64,000 bases of DNA from JAWHTC01 sp032586155 (lineage in GTDB: Bacteria > Pseudomonadota > Alphaproteobacteria > Rhodobacterales > Rhodobacteraceae): assembly GCF_032586155.1 (NCBI RefSeq), contig NZ_JAWHTC010000002.1, positions 868,001 through 932,000 on the forward strand, in the 5' to 3' direction. This document shows positions 18,313 to 25,872 of the stretch, one piece after another (positions within the stretch are counted from its first letter, which is position 1; the number at the start of each line of letters is the position of its first letter). Under the pieces are notes generated by a model. It saw nothing but the letters and a program-made list of their open reading frames with translations. It was not told where the DNA came from and did no database searches. Made by a program: the position numbers and the translations under genes.

Positions 18313-19059
18313 ATGCAACCCACCACCACCACCGTCGACCCAGCGGAGGTCGCCAAGTTCGAGGCCATGGCTACCGAATGGTGGGACCCCAATGGTAAGT
18401 TCAAACCACTGCACCTGATGAATCCGGTGCGGCTGGATTATATCACCGCGCAGATCGCCGCCGAGTTCGGGCGTGACTTGAACAGCCCCGAACCGTTCAA
18501 GGGACTGCGCCTGCTGGATATCGGCTGTGGCGGTGGATTGCTCAGCGAACCGATGGCCCGTCTCGGCGCTACCGTGCTCGGCGCCGATGCGGCGGCCGGA
18601 AACATCCCCGTCGCACAGGTTCACGCCGAACAATCAGGCCTGAAAATCGACTATCGCAACGTGACTGCCGAATCGCTGGCCGAAGCTGGCGAACAGTTCG
18701 ACGTGGTGTTGAACATGGAGGTGGTCGAACATGTGGCCGACCCGCTGGCCTATCTGACGGCCTGTCGACAGCTGCTCAAGCCCGGTGGCCTGATGTTGTG
18801 CTCTACCATCAACCGCAACCCGAAAAGTTTTGCAGTGGCGATTGTCGGGGCCGAATACATCATGCGCTGGCTGCCCAAAGGGACGCATGAATGGTCAAAA
18901 TTCATCACTCCGGATGAGCTTTATTCCCTGATCGAAAACGCAGGCCTGCGCCCGGTGGATCGCAAGGGATTCGTGTTCAACCCAATCTCGTGGCAATGGT
19001 CGATCTCGGATCGGGATCTCAGCGTAAACTACGTCACCGCCAGCACCAAACCCGCCTGA
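18313..19059 (+). CDS. ubiG: Ubiquinone biosynthesis O-methyltransferase
   Basis: A 248-residue UbiG, which performs both O-methylations in ubiquinone synthesis using S-adenosylmethionine. The start MQPTTTTVDPAEVAKFEAMA and WWDPNGKFKPLHLMNP are typical; motif I is DIGCGGG at residues 69-75 and the lipid-quinone pattern (PKGTHEWSKFITPDEL) follows near residue 196. ATG 18313 has GGAGG six bases upstream. It is divergent from pip and followed after 17 bases by a YciI-like gene on the same strand. Confidence 0.96.
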   Translation: MQPTTTTVDPAEVAKFEAMATEWWDPNGKFKPLHLMNPVRLDYITAQIAAEFGRDLNSPEPFKGLRLLDIGCGGGLLSEPMARLGATVLGADAAAGNIPVAQVHAEQSGLKIDYRNVTAESLAEAGEQFDVVLNMEVVEHVADPLAYLTACRQLLKPGGLMLCSTINRNPKSFAVAIVGAEYIMRWLPKGTHEWSKFITPDELYSLIENAGLRPVDRKGFVFNPISWQWSISDRDLSVNYVTASTKPA

Positions 19060-19076
19060 TCCAAGGACCGAAACCC

Positions 19077-19379
19077 ATGTCTTTCATCCCCGACGGCAAC
19101 AACCTCTTTGTTGTCAGCCTTGAATACCTTGTCCCCTTCGATCAGGTCGAACCACATCTTGATGCGCATATGGAATGGATCAAGGACTGCCTGAGTGCGA
19201 ACATGATCCTTGTCGCCGGGGCCAAGGTGCCGCGCACTGGCGGCGTGATCATCGCCACCGCCGAAAGCGCCGAGGCATTGCAAGCCACGTTGGAGCGTGA
19301 CCCGTTTCATTCCGAAGGGATTGCCAGCTTCTCAGTGACTGAATTCCGCCCCAACACCCGCGCTGACCTGTTGAAATAG
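19077..19379 (+). CDS. YciI-like protein
   Basis: A 100-residue single-domain protein of the YciI superfamily, small dimeric ferredoxin-fold proteins with a conserved His/Asp pair whose reactions are mostly unknown. HLDAHMEWIKDCL near residue 25 contains the expected His-Asp, and GGVIIATAESAEALQATLERDPF and the closing EFRP match the family. ATG 19077 follows AAGGACC. It lies 17 bases after ubiG and meets the minus-strand marR gene end to end. Another YciI protein is at 62210. Confidence 0.78.
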   Translation: MSFIPDGNNLFVVSLEYLVPFDQVEPHLDAHMEWIKDCLSANMILVAGAKVPRTGGVIIATAESAEALQATLERDPFHSEGIASFSVTEFRPNTRADLLK

Positions 19380-19382
19380 AAC

Positions 19383-19826
19383 CTATCCGTCCTGTTCCAG
19401 CTTGATGCGTAGTTCGCGCAGGATCGGCAGCGCCGCGCGTACCTTGCCTTCACCCAGGTCGCTGACAAGGTCGTTCAAGACTGGTCCCATCGCAGCAAGC
19501 GCCGCATCCCTGGCCTGTCTCCCGGCCGGACTGATTGCGACCATCTTGCGTCGGGCATCGTCCCAGTCTGGGCGGATATGGATGTACCCCGCCCATTCCA
19601 GCTTGCCCAAAGTGTTGGTCATCGCACCGCGGGTGACGTGGAAACTCTTGGCCAGCTGCGCCGGGCTGCGTTCATCCCCGGAATGGGCCAGGTGGTTGAG
19701 AACCGAGAAATGCGATATCTCCATGCCTTTGGGCAATACCTTGGACAGCCGGTTGCGCACCAGCTGATCGGCCGTCAGGATCTCACTGAAAAGCGTGACG
19801 GCAAGGGCGTTGGCTTGATCACTCAT
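19383..19826 (-). CDS. MarR family transcriptional regulator
   Basis: A 147-residue winged-helix repressor of the MarR family. Helix-turn-helix residues lie around 55-80 (SPAQLAKSFHVTRGAMTNTLGKLE) and the wing has the typical DWDDARRKMVAISPAGR. Such proteins bind palindromic operators near their own operon and often respond to phenolic or oxidising compounds; the ligand here is unknown. It is the last gene of the comF-grxC-nitrilase-marR run, and its ATG overlaps the nitrilase stop by one base (TGATG), so it is made from the same transcript. Confidence 0.88.
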   Translation of the reverse strand: MSDQANALAVTLFSEILTADQLVRNRLSKVLPKGMEISHFSVLNHLAHSGDERSPAQLAKSFHVTRGAMTNTLGKLEWAGYIHIRPDWDDARRKMVAISPAGRQARDAALAAMGPVLNDLVSDLGEGKVRAALPILRELRIKLEQDG

Positions 19827-20659
19827 CAGGGTGTTTCATAGTCCCGGTCATGGCTCAGCGATGGCACTCGCTGACGTGACTTTGCCACCTGTTCCATGTC
19901 CAGATCAACAAACGTAACGCCGCAGTCCTCGCCCGCATCGGCCAGAACCTCGCCCCAGGGTGCCACGGCCAACGAATGACCATAGGTCCGCCTTTCGACC
20001 CCGTCCTTCACGTAGTGCACGCCGGTCTGCGCAGGGGCGAGAACATAACAGCCGGTCTCGATCGCCCGGGCGCGCAGTAGGGTTTCCCAATGCGCCGCGC
20101 CGGTCACGGCGGAAAATGCCGCCGGCACTGTTAGAATTTGCGCGCCAGCTTGCGCCAGTGTCCGGTGTAGCGCAGCGAAGCGAACATCGTAGCAGATGGT
20201 CATACCGATTTTGGCAAAATCGGTCTCGGCCAGAACCGCCTTGTCGCCAGGTCGATAATGCGCCGATTCGCGATAGGTCTCGGTCTCGCTCACGTTCACA
20301 TCGAACATGTGGATCTTGTCATACTGCCCGGCGATCTTCCCTTGGGGAGAAACCAGAAACGAACGATTGGCAAACCGCCCGTCTTCATCACCGGTCAGAA
20401 TGCCAAGCGAGCCGATCAGCACCCAGATCTCCAGCGCCTGTGCTTCTTCTTGCACCATCGCCAGTGTCTCGTCGCGATCCTGTTCCCGCAACACTGCACG
20501 CTGATGGCTGCGGCTACCCGAAATGCAGTTCGTTACCTCCGGGCTCAGCGCGAAACCCGCCCCACCCGCCTTGACCTGATGCAGATAGCCCCGCAGCACC
20601 TCGCGGTTCTCTGCCGGGTCATCCGTCGATGTCATCTGGATCAGGGCGGCGCGGGTCAT
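19826..20659 (-). CDS. Carbon-nitrogen hydrolase (Nit2-like)
   Basis: A 277-residue member of the nitrilase superfamily. The catalytic Glu-Lys-Cys triad is visible: Glu41 in ALSPEVTN, Lys115 in QYDKIHMFDV and Cys156 in GMTICYDVRF. The KIHMFDV context points to the Nit1/Nit2 branch, whose known members clear deaminated glutathione or act as omega-amidase on 2-oxoglutaramate. Its place directly behind grxC (3-base gap) fits a glutathione-linked role. It is a cytoplasmic enzyme without signal peptide. Substrate is inferred from the subgroup only. Confidence 0.88.
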   Translation of the reverse strand: MTRAALIQMTSTDDPAENREVLRGYLHQVKAGGAGFALSPEVTNCISGSRSHQRAVLREQDRDETLAMVQEEAQALEIWVLIGSLGILTGDEDGRFANRSFLVSPQGKIAGQYDKIHMFDVNVSETETYRESAHYRPGDKAVLAETDFAKIGMTICYDVRFAALHRTLAQAGAQILTVPAAFSAVTGAAHWETLLRARAIETGCYVLAPAQTGVHYVKDGVERRTYGHSLAVAPWGEVLADAGEDCGVTFVDLDMEQVAKSRQRVPSLSHDRDYETP

Positions 20660-20662
20660 GGA

Positions 20663-20920
20663 TCAGGCCTCTAGCAGTGCATCAAGCTTGCCCGCGCGTT
20701 CCAGCGCATACAAATCATCGCAGCCGCCAACATGGGTCTCGCCGATGAAAATCTGTGGCACGGTGTAGCCACCGTTGGCCCGCTGCATCATCTCGGGTTT
20801 GCGGGCGGGATCGGCCCAGATGTCGATTTCGGAAAAATCCACACCCTTCTGGCTCAACAGCCGCTTGGCCGCGTGACAAAAGCCGCACATCGGCGACGTA
20901 TACATCTCTACCGGTTTCAT
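20663..20920 (-). CDS. grxC: Glutaredoxin 3
   Basis: An 85-residue dithiol glutaredoxin that uses glutathione to reduce disulfides. The active site is CGFC at residues 12-15, a variant of the more usual CPYC; TVPQIFIGETHVGGCDDL with the cis-proline at about residue 54 and the GG-C-D glutathione-binding segment complete the fold. Cotranscribed with comF upstream (36-base gap) and the Nit2-like gene downstream (3-base gap), a neighbourhood widely seen in alphaproteobacteria. Confidence 0.93.
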   Translation of the reverse strand: MKPVEMYTSPMCGFCHAAKRLLSQKGVDFSEIDIWADPARKPEMMQRANGGYTVPQIFIGETHVGGCDDLYALERAGKLDALLEA

Positions 20921-20956
20921 TAGCGCTTCCTTGATTACTCGCTCTTTGTCCCGGAT

Positions 20957-21676
20957 TTAGTCCTCCTTTGCAACGCGCGCCAGTACCAGCGCCGAAACGT
21001 CGCGTGCGCCCTGAGTCAGGCAGGCCTCGGTCGCCGCGGCCATCGTGGCGCCCGAGGTCATCACGTCATCGACGATCAGAATATGGCGCCCAACCATGCG
21101 ATGGCGGCGTTTCGGATGTGGCTCTATTGCACCGGTAACAGTGGCAAACCGCTGCTCATGCCCTTTACCTTCAAGGCTATCGGTTCGCTTGCATCGGATC
21201 AGCAGGTCCGGACAGTAAGGTTGCTGCACTTTTTTTGCCAGCGCTTCGGCCAAAAGCGCCGACTGGTTGAACCGCCGCTTCAACAGACGGGTCCAATGCA
21301 GCGGTACCGGCGTGATCAACGTATCCTGTTCAATCAGCCCCTCGGCCCGCCGTGCCAGCCACTTCGCTGCCGGACGCACAATGTCATGCCTGTCGCCATG
21401 TTTCAGCGCCAGCACCAGCCGTCGCCCATTTTCTGCATAGCGAAACACCGCGCGACCGTTGCGCCACGGCCTCGTCGTCTTGCGACAGTCGTCGCAAACC
21501 TCGTCCTGGTCCGATTCGCCTGGCAAAGGCACACCACACAGATCGCAGCTCAACCCTTCGATAAAGGGAGTATCCCGCCAACACGACCCACACAGGCCAA
21601 AATCGCTTTCCACCATCTCGCCGCAGGCCACACAGCGCGGCGGATAGATCAGGCGCAACGCCGTTTGAATCTTCAT
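20957..21676 (-). CDS. comF: ComF family phosphoribosyltransferase-like protein
   Basis: A 239-residue ComF family protein. The N-terminus holds two zinc-knuckle-like Cys sets (Cys15, Cys18, Cys29, Cys32 and Cys44, Cys47, Cys61, Cys64), and the C-terminal half is a type I phosphoribosyltransferase fold with the PRPP loop VDDVMTSG at 202-209. ComF proteins help single-strand DNA uptake in competent bacteria, though many non-competent species have them. ATG 21676 follows a G-rich ribosome site; the open frame to 21955 runs over the start of the divergent methyltransferase gene and is not used. First gene of the comF-grxC-nitrilase-marR run. Confidence 0.88.
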   Translation of the reverse strand: MKIQTALRLIYPPRCVACGEMVESDFGLCGSCWRDTPFIEGLSCDLCGVPLPGESDQDEVCDDCRKTTRPWRNGRAVFRYAENGRRLVLALKHGDRHDIVRPAAKWLARRAEGLIEQDTLITPVPLHWTRLLKRRFNQSALLAEALAKKVQQPYCPDLLIRCKRTDSLEGKGHEQRFATVTGAIEPHPKRRHRMVGRHILIVDDVMTSGATMAAATEACLTQGARDVSALVLARVAKED

Positions 21677-21700
21677 GCCACCCCCCCTATGTTCGCGCGC

Positions 21701-22513
21701 ATGAGCACACCACCCTCCCTCACCGACCGCACGGCCTTGACCCGCAACCGTGACCGCAGTGACGAAAGCTTTCTTCACGCCATTGCTGTAGACGAGATCA
21801 AGGATCGGCTGGAGGTGGTTAACAAAACCTTTACCGCGCCGGCGATCGTGACCGGTCATGGCGATTTCTGGCGCGATGCGTTGCCTGATTGCACCGTGGT
21901 GGGGGATGACGAGACACTCGATCTGTCCCCCGGCGCGCATGATCTGGTGATTCACGCCATGGCGTTACACTGGGCCAACGATCCGGTGGGCCAGATGATC
22001 CAATGCCAGCGCGCGCTCAAACCCGATGGGTTGTTCCTGGCCGTGCTGTTCGGTGGCCAGACCCTGCACGAGCTGCGCGCTGCATTGGGCCAGGCCGAGG
22101 TCGAGGTCACCAGCGGGCTGTCACCCCGCGTCGCCCCCATGGCCGAGATTCGCGATATGGGCGCGCTCTTGCAACGGGCGGGTTTTGCCCTGCCGGTGGC
22201 CGACGCTGTGCCTGTGAAAACCACCTATGCATCGCCGCTTGGCCTGATGCGTGAGCTCAGGAAGATGGGGGAACAGAACGCCCTCAATGCCCGCCTGCGC
22301 AACTTCACCCGCCGCAGAGTAATTGCGCGTGCATCCGAGCACTATATCGATGCCTTTTCCGATCCCGATGGCCGGGTCCGCGCCACGTACGAGCTGATCT
22401 TCCTATCAGGCTGGGCCCCGGATGCCAGCCAGCCGCAACCGTTGCGCCCCGGCTCGGCCGCCGCGCGCCTTGCCGATGCGCTTGGCACCACCGAGACCCC
22501 ACTCAAGGATTGA
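21701..22513 (+). CDS. BioC-like SAM-dependent methyltransferase (NDUFAF5-type)
   Basis: A 270-residue class I methyltransferase. The canonical motif I is weak, but HDLVIHAMALHWANDPVGQM and the LKPDGLFLAVLFGG strand at about residues 87-125 match the BioC/NDUFAF5 group. In mitochondria NDUFAF5 hydroxylates an arginine of complex I, and its bacterial relatives are often annotated simply as methyltransferases, so the reaction is open. ATG 21701 was chosen; another ATG lies at 21689. It is divergent from comF with 24 bases between the starts and precedes hemH. Confidence 0.8.
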   Translation: MSTPPSLTDRTALTRNRDRSDESFLHAIAVDEIKDRLEVVNKTFTAPAIVTGHGDFWRDALPDCTVVGDDETLDLSPGAHDLVIHAMALHWANDPVGQMIQCQRALKPDGLFLAVLFGGQTLHELRAALGQAEVEVTSGLSPRVAPMAEIRDMGALLQRAGFALPVADAVPVKTTYASPLGLMRELRKMGEQNALNARLRNFTRRRVIARASEHYIDAFSDPDGRVRATYELIFLSGWAPDASQPQPLRPGSAAARLADALGTTETPLKD

Positions 22514-22564
22514 CGCCACCGCCCGCCAGCTTATGTCAGGACCAACGCCATACAGGAACGCCGA

Positions 22565-23605
22565 ATGCCCATTCTGGAAAAGCCCGCCGATCACCCAAAC
22601 CTGCCGCGTGAAAAGATCGGTGTCCTCATCGCCAATCTCGGCACACCGGACAGTTATGACTACTGGCCGATGCGGCGTTATCTGAACGAGTTCCTATCGG
22701 ACAAGCGGGTGATCGACATCCCGAACTGGAAATGGCAGCCACTGTTGCAGCTCATCATCCTGACAAAACGGCCCTTCTCATCGGGTGAGGCCTACAAATC
22801 GATCTGGAACCATGACAAGGGCGAAAGCCCATTGATGACCATCACCAAGGATCAGACCACCGCCATCTCCGCCAAGATGGCCGAGCGTTATGGCGACAAC
22901 GTGATGGTCGATTTCTGCATGCGCTATGGCAACCCGGCGACCACGGCCAAGGTTCGTGAGATGGTCGCCGCAGGCTGCACCAAGATCCTGTTCTTCCCGC
23001 TCTACCCGCAATATGCCGGGGCCACCTCGGCCACCGCGAATGACCAGTTCTTTCGCGCCCTGATGGACGAGAAATGGCAGCCCGCTGCACGTACTGTGCC
23101 CGCGTATTTCGACAATCCCGGCTATATCGACGCCTTGGCCGAATCGGTTGAAACGGCGTATGCGCAGGCCGACAAGAAACCCGATCTCCTGGTGGTGTCT
23201 TATCACGGCATGCCGCAACGCTACCTGCGCGAGGGCGACCCGTATCACTGCCAATGTCAGAAAACCACGCGCCTCCTGAAGGAGCGGCTGGGCTGGGACG
23301 ACAGCCAGATCACCACCACATTCCAATCGGTGTTCGGTCGCGAAGAATGGCTGCGCCCCTACACGGTGGATGAGGTCGCCCGCCTCGCCCGCGAAGACGG
23401 GCAAAAGAACATAGCGGTGATTGCCCCGGCCTTTGCCGCCGACTGCATCGAGACGCTGGAAGAAATCAACGAAGAGATTTGTGAAAGCTTCGAAGAGGCG
23501 GGGGGCGAGGATTTCCTCTATATCCCGTGCCTCAATGACAATGCCGCCCATATCGACGTGCTGTCACAGATTATCGAAGACAATCTGAAAGGCTGGATCG
23601 ACTAA
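22565..23605 (+). CDS. hemH: Ferrochelatase
   Basis: A 346-residue ferrochelatase, inserting ferrous iron into protoporphyrin IX in the last step of haem synthesis. The signature SYHGMPQRYLREGDPY begins at residue 212 with metal ligand His214, followed by the Cys pair CQCQK near 229-231, and APAFAADCIETLEEI provides the second metal-site acid. Length is normal. AGGAA precedes the ATG. A strong terminator lies 30 bases past the stop codon and is shared with the convergent small gene. hemD is at the other end of the window. Confidence 0.97.
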   Translation: MPILEKPADHPNLPREKIGVLIANLGTPDSYDYWPMRRYLNEFLSDKRVIDIPNWKWQPLLQLIILTKRPFSSGEAYKSIWNHDKGESPLMTITKDQTTAISAKMAERYGDNVMVDFCMRYGNPATTAKVREMVAAGCTKILFFPLYPQYAGATSATANDQFFRALMDEKWQPAARTVPAYFDNPGYIDALAESVETAYAQADKKPDLLVVSYHGMPQRYLREGDPYHCQCQKTTRLLKERLGWDDSQITTTFQSVFGREEWLRPYTVDEVARLAREDGQKNIAVIAPAFAADCIETLEEINEEICESFEEAGGEDFLYIPCLNDNAAHIDVLSQIIEDNLKGWID

Positions 23606-23635
23606 ACGCTCCGCATTCCATGCAGACAAAAGAAA

Positions 23636-23660
23636 AAGGCGGTGGGAAACCCACCGCCTT
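23636..23660. terminator. Bidirectional terminator between hemH and the small peptide gene
   Basis: An 11 bp stem (AAGGCGGTGGG with its complement) and a 3-base loop. T-rich runs follow on the plus strand (TTTTCC) and on the minus strand (TTTTTCTTTT), so it can end both converging transcripts. Confidence 0.88.
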
Positions 23661-23685
23661 TTCCAATTTGGCTTGCGCCGGATTA

Positions 23686-23871
23686 TTAATCCATTGCAAC
23701 GGCTGCGATAGCAACCAGAATCAGCAGCGGAATGATGACGCCGTTTGCCGACGAACCAGCAGCGGCTTCTTCCACGATTACCGGAGCTTCGATCACCGGG
23801 TCAGCCATCGAGCCAGCGTAAGCGGTCGAAGCAGCGGCGGTCAGAGCAGCAGCGAGAACGAGTTTCTTCAT
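23686..23871 (-). CDS. Small secreted or membrane peptide next to hemH
   Basis: A 61-residue protein. Residues 1-19 (MKKLVLAAALTAAASTAYA) are a clean signal peptide; the mature part is an acidic, Val/Glu/Ala-rich stretch (DPVIEAPVIVEEAAAGSS) followed by a C-terminal membrane helix IIPLLILVAIAAVAM. The mature form would be about 42 residues, tethered to the inner membrane with an acidic periplasmic face. ATG 23871 has a GGAGGA site and is preferred over a longer frame. From memory similar small proteins are common in Rhodobacteraceae, function unknown. Terminator shared with hemH. Confidence 0.75.
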   Translation of the reverse strand: MKKLVLAAALTAAASTAYAGSMADPVIEAPVIVEEAAAGSSANGVIIPLLILVAIAAVAMD

Positions 23872-23894
23872 GTTATCCTCCAGATATTCGCCCA

Positions 23895-23920
23895 CCGTCA
23901 AAATGCCATTTTGGCGACGG
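23895..23920 (-). promoter_or_regulatory. Imperfect palindrome upstream of the small peptide gene
   Basis: CCGTC and GACGG arms enclose the near-perfect palindrome CAAAATG-C-CATTTTG, 24 bases upstream of the ATG at 23871. It could be an operator or, in RNA, a 5' leader hairpin. No known regulator site is identified. Confidence 0.4.
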
Positions 23921-24020
23921 CAAGCACCCAAGTCTTACCTCGTAACCCTCTCTAAACAGCTATGGTCCGAGATTGCAAACGCAACTTGACCCGAAAGGTG
24001 CATAGATCGGACAAATGTCG

Positions 24021-24623
24021 TCAAATTAGCAACACTTGCGTGCCGACCTTGCAGAGATTGAACAGCTGTTCGATATGCTCGTTGTAAAGGCCGATGCAAC
24101 CGTTGGACGAACGGCGTCCAATCTTGCGCGTGTCATGCGTGCCATGAATACGGTAATAGGTCCAGCTCAGATACATCGCATGGGTGCCCAGCGGGTTGTC
24201 GGGACCGGGGCCGACAAACTCGGGCCATTCCGGGTTTCGCTTGCGCATGGCAGGGGTTGGACGCCAGCTTGGGCCGACCACCTTGCGCACCACCTTGGTA
24301 CGGCCACGCTTGGTCAAATCCTCGGTCAACGGCACAGATGTCGGGTACAGCCGGTAAACGGAATGGTCCTCGGACCAGAAATGCAACGCCCGCGAGGTGA
24401 TATCAACAAGAACCGCGCCGTTCGATAGATTGTCGAAGTACGGTTCCCAGCTCAGCGAGCGAAAGCTTGAAATGTTGCGCCGCACCACCTCGTTGAGATC
24501 GCGTTCGACCTCGGTCGTGTTGGTGCTGTTGACATCCTGCGCCACCGCTGGTGCCGCTAAAAGCGCCGCGCCGCCGGCCATGAATCCGCGGCGATTGAAT
24601 TTTCCGATAACATCTCGTGTCAT
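24021..24623 (-). CDS. L,D-transpeptidase, Tat-type signal
   Basis: A 200-residue YkuD-domain enzyme that forms 3-3 cross-links in peptidoglycan or attaches proteins to it. The N-terminus NRRGFMAGGAALLAAPAVAQ is a twin-arginine signal with cleavage after residue 28. The catalytic motif is at the C-terminal end: His160 in IHGTHD and Cys176 in SSNGCIGL. Immediately before it GPGPDNPLGTHAMYL is typical for the family. Divergent from the CAP lipoprotein and in a cluster with a second L,D-transpeptidase at 25304. Export by Tat rather than Sec is suggested by the RR motif but the motif is not complete. Confidence 0.9.
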   Translation of the reverse strand: MTRDVIGKFNRRGFMAGGAALLAAPAVAQDVNSTNTTEVERDLNEVVRRNISSFRSLSWEPYFDNLSNGAVLVDITSRALHFWSEDHSVYRLYPTSVPLTEDLTKRGRTKVVRKVVGPSWRPTPAMRKRNPEWPEFVGPGPDNPLGTHAMYLSWTYYRIHGTHDTRKIGRRSSNGCIGLYNEHIEQLFNLCKVGTQVLLI

Positions 24624-24729
24624 ATTTACCCTCGTTGGCCTGCCATTCGCCCGATGCGCATATTATTGCGCGAATGCCGCAGTCGCAATTCAAACAATCG
24701 TCAATTGGCTGCATCACGCTTATGTGGGT

Positions 24730-24758
24730 TTGAACGGCAACGCCACACGCGCTATGGC
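24730..24758 (+). promoter_or_regulatory. Predicted promoter of the CAP-domain lipoprotein gene
   Basis: TTGAAC, a 17-base spacer and TATGGC, 29 bases upstream of the ATG at 24787. Good sigma-70-like match. Confidence 0.5.
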
Positions 24759-24786
24759 ATGTGAAACACGAATTGGATGGCATAAC

Positions 24787-25299
24787 ATGGCTCGACTTCT
24801 CGGTATTCTTTTTTCAGCACTGCTGGTTCTGGCGTCCTGCACCACCACCACGGAAACCCAACTGGGCGCAGACGGCAAACCGCTGCCACGGCTTTATCGC
24901 ATCTCGCAGGGCTCAACCGCCAAGATACAGTTCCGGGTGCTTGATTCGGTCAACGCCCTGCGCCAGGCCTCCGGCGCCCCTGCTGTGCAGCTCAATGCGC
25001 AACTGAACGCTGCCGCCGCCACCCATGCCCGCGACATGTCGGTCCAGAACCGCCCCTGGCATTTCGGTTCGGACGGTTCCTCGCCGCTCGATCGGGTGCG
25101 CCGGGTTGGGTACTCCGGCGCGATGCTTGGTGAAAACATCTCGGAAACCTACGAGACCGAACTTGAGACCCTGGCCGCCTGGATGGAACAGCCCGACACA
25201 CGCAACGTGATCCTGGACAATCGCGCGGTCAACCTGGGCTTCGCCTGGTTCCAGGAAAAGAACGGCAAAATCTGGTGGACGATGATCCTGGGGTCCTGA
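24787..25299 (+). CDS. CAP (SCP-like) domain lipoprotein
   Basis: A 170-residue lipoprotein. The signal ends in the lipobox LASC with Cys18 as the lipidated residue. The CAP domain starts around residue 55 with VNALRQASGAPAVQLNAQLNAAA (split) and contains the conserved His of ATHARDMS, WHFGSDGSSPLDRV and GENIS. Bacterial CAP proteins bind small lipids or cell-wall pieces or act on peptidoglycan; role here unproven. It lies between two L,D-transpeptidase genes, and its stop codon is 4 bases from the stop of the second, so a cell-wall function is likely by context. Confidence 0.85.
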   Translation: MARLLGILFSALLVLASCTTTTETQLGADGKPLPRLYRISQGSTAKIQFRVLDSVNALRQASGAPAVQLNAQLNAAAATHARDMSVQNRPWHFGSDGSSPLDRVRRVGYSGAMLGENISETYETELETLAAWMEQPDTRNVILDNRAVNLGFAWFQEKNGKIWWTMILGS

Positions 25300-25303
25300 T
25301 CCG

Positions 25304-25798
25304 TCAGGGCGTGATCGTGATCGGCGTGCCGTTGCGCACCATCGCGTAGATCTCTTCGATTTCCCGGTTGGTCACGGCGATGCAACCCGCCGTCCAGTCC
25401 TGTCCGCCCTTGCGGTTCTTCCATGGGCGCCCGTGGATGAAGATATCGCCGCCCGGGCTTTTGCCCTGAGATGACGCAAACTTGCGATCATCCGGATTGG
25501 GATAGGAGATACCCACCGACAAGTGAAACTCGCTGTTCGGGTTGCGGCGATCGATCACATAACTGCCTTCGGGTGTGCGGCCATCGCCTTCGTAATTCTT
25601 GTGGCCTGACGGCGCAAATCCAAGTCCGATTCGATAGGACTTCAGCACCTCGTCATGATGCATCAGGTGCATCTTGCGGGCACCCTTGTGCACGACAACC
25701 TGCGTCACCTCGGGTCCGTTATAACTCTTGAACTTGGAAGAACATCCAGCGACCCCGACAAAAATTGCCAGCATCAGAAAGACCTTGAAAATCCGCAT
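25304..25798 (-). CDS. L,D-transpeptidase lipoprotein
   Basis: A 164-residue YkuD-domain protein with lipobox VAGC (Cys19). The domain reads VVHKGARKMHLMH at its start; catalytic His122 is in IFIHGRPW and Cys139 in TAGCIAVTN. The GRTPEGSYVI turn is typical of this family. It is smaller than the neighbour at 24021 and belongs to the short ErfK/YbiS-like branch. Converges on the CAP lipoprotein gene with a 4-base gap. Two different L,D-transpeptidases in 1.8 kb suggest local specialisation in peptidoglycan linking. Confidence 0.9.
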   Translation of the reverse strand: MRIFKVFLMLAIFVGVAGCSSKFKSYNGPEVTQVVVHKGARKMHLMHHDEVLKSYRIGLGFAPSGHKNYEGDGRTPEGSYVIDRRNPNSEFHLSVGISYPNPDDRKFASSQGKSPGGDIFIHGRPWKNRKGGQDWTAGCIAVTNREIEEIYAMVRNGTPITITP

Positions 25799-25872
25799 AT
25801 CACTGCCCGTTTTGCGTCTTGCCCGTGCATTTTATCCGTTTTGCAGCGCATTCTGTAGGAAATTTTGCCGCC

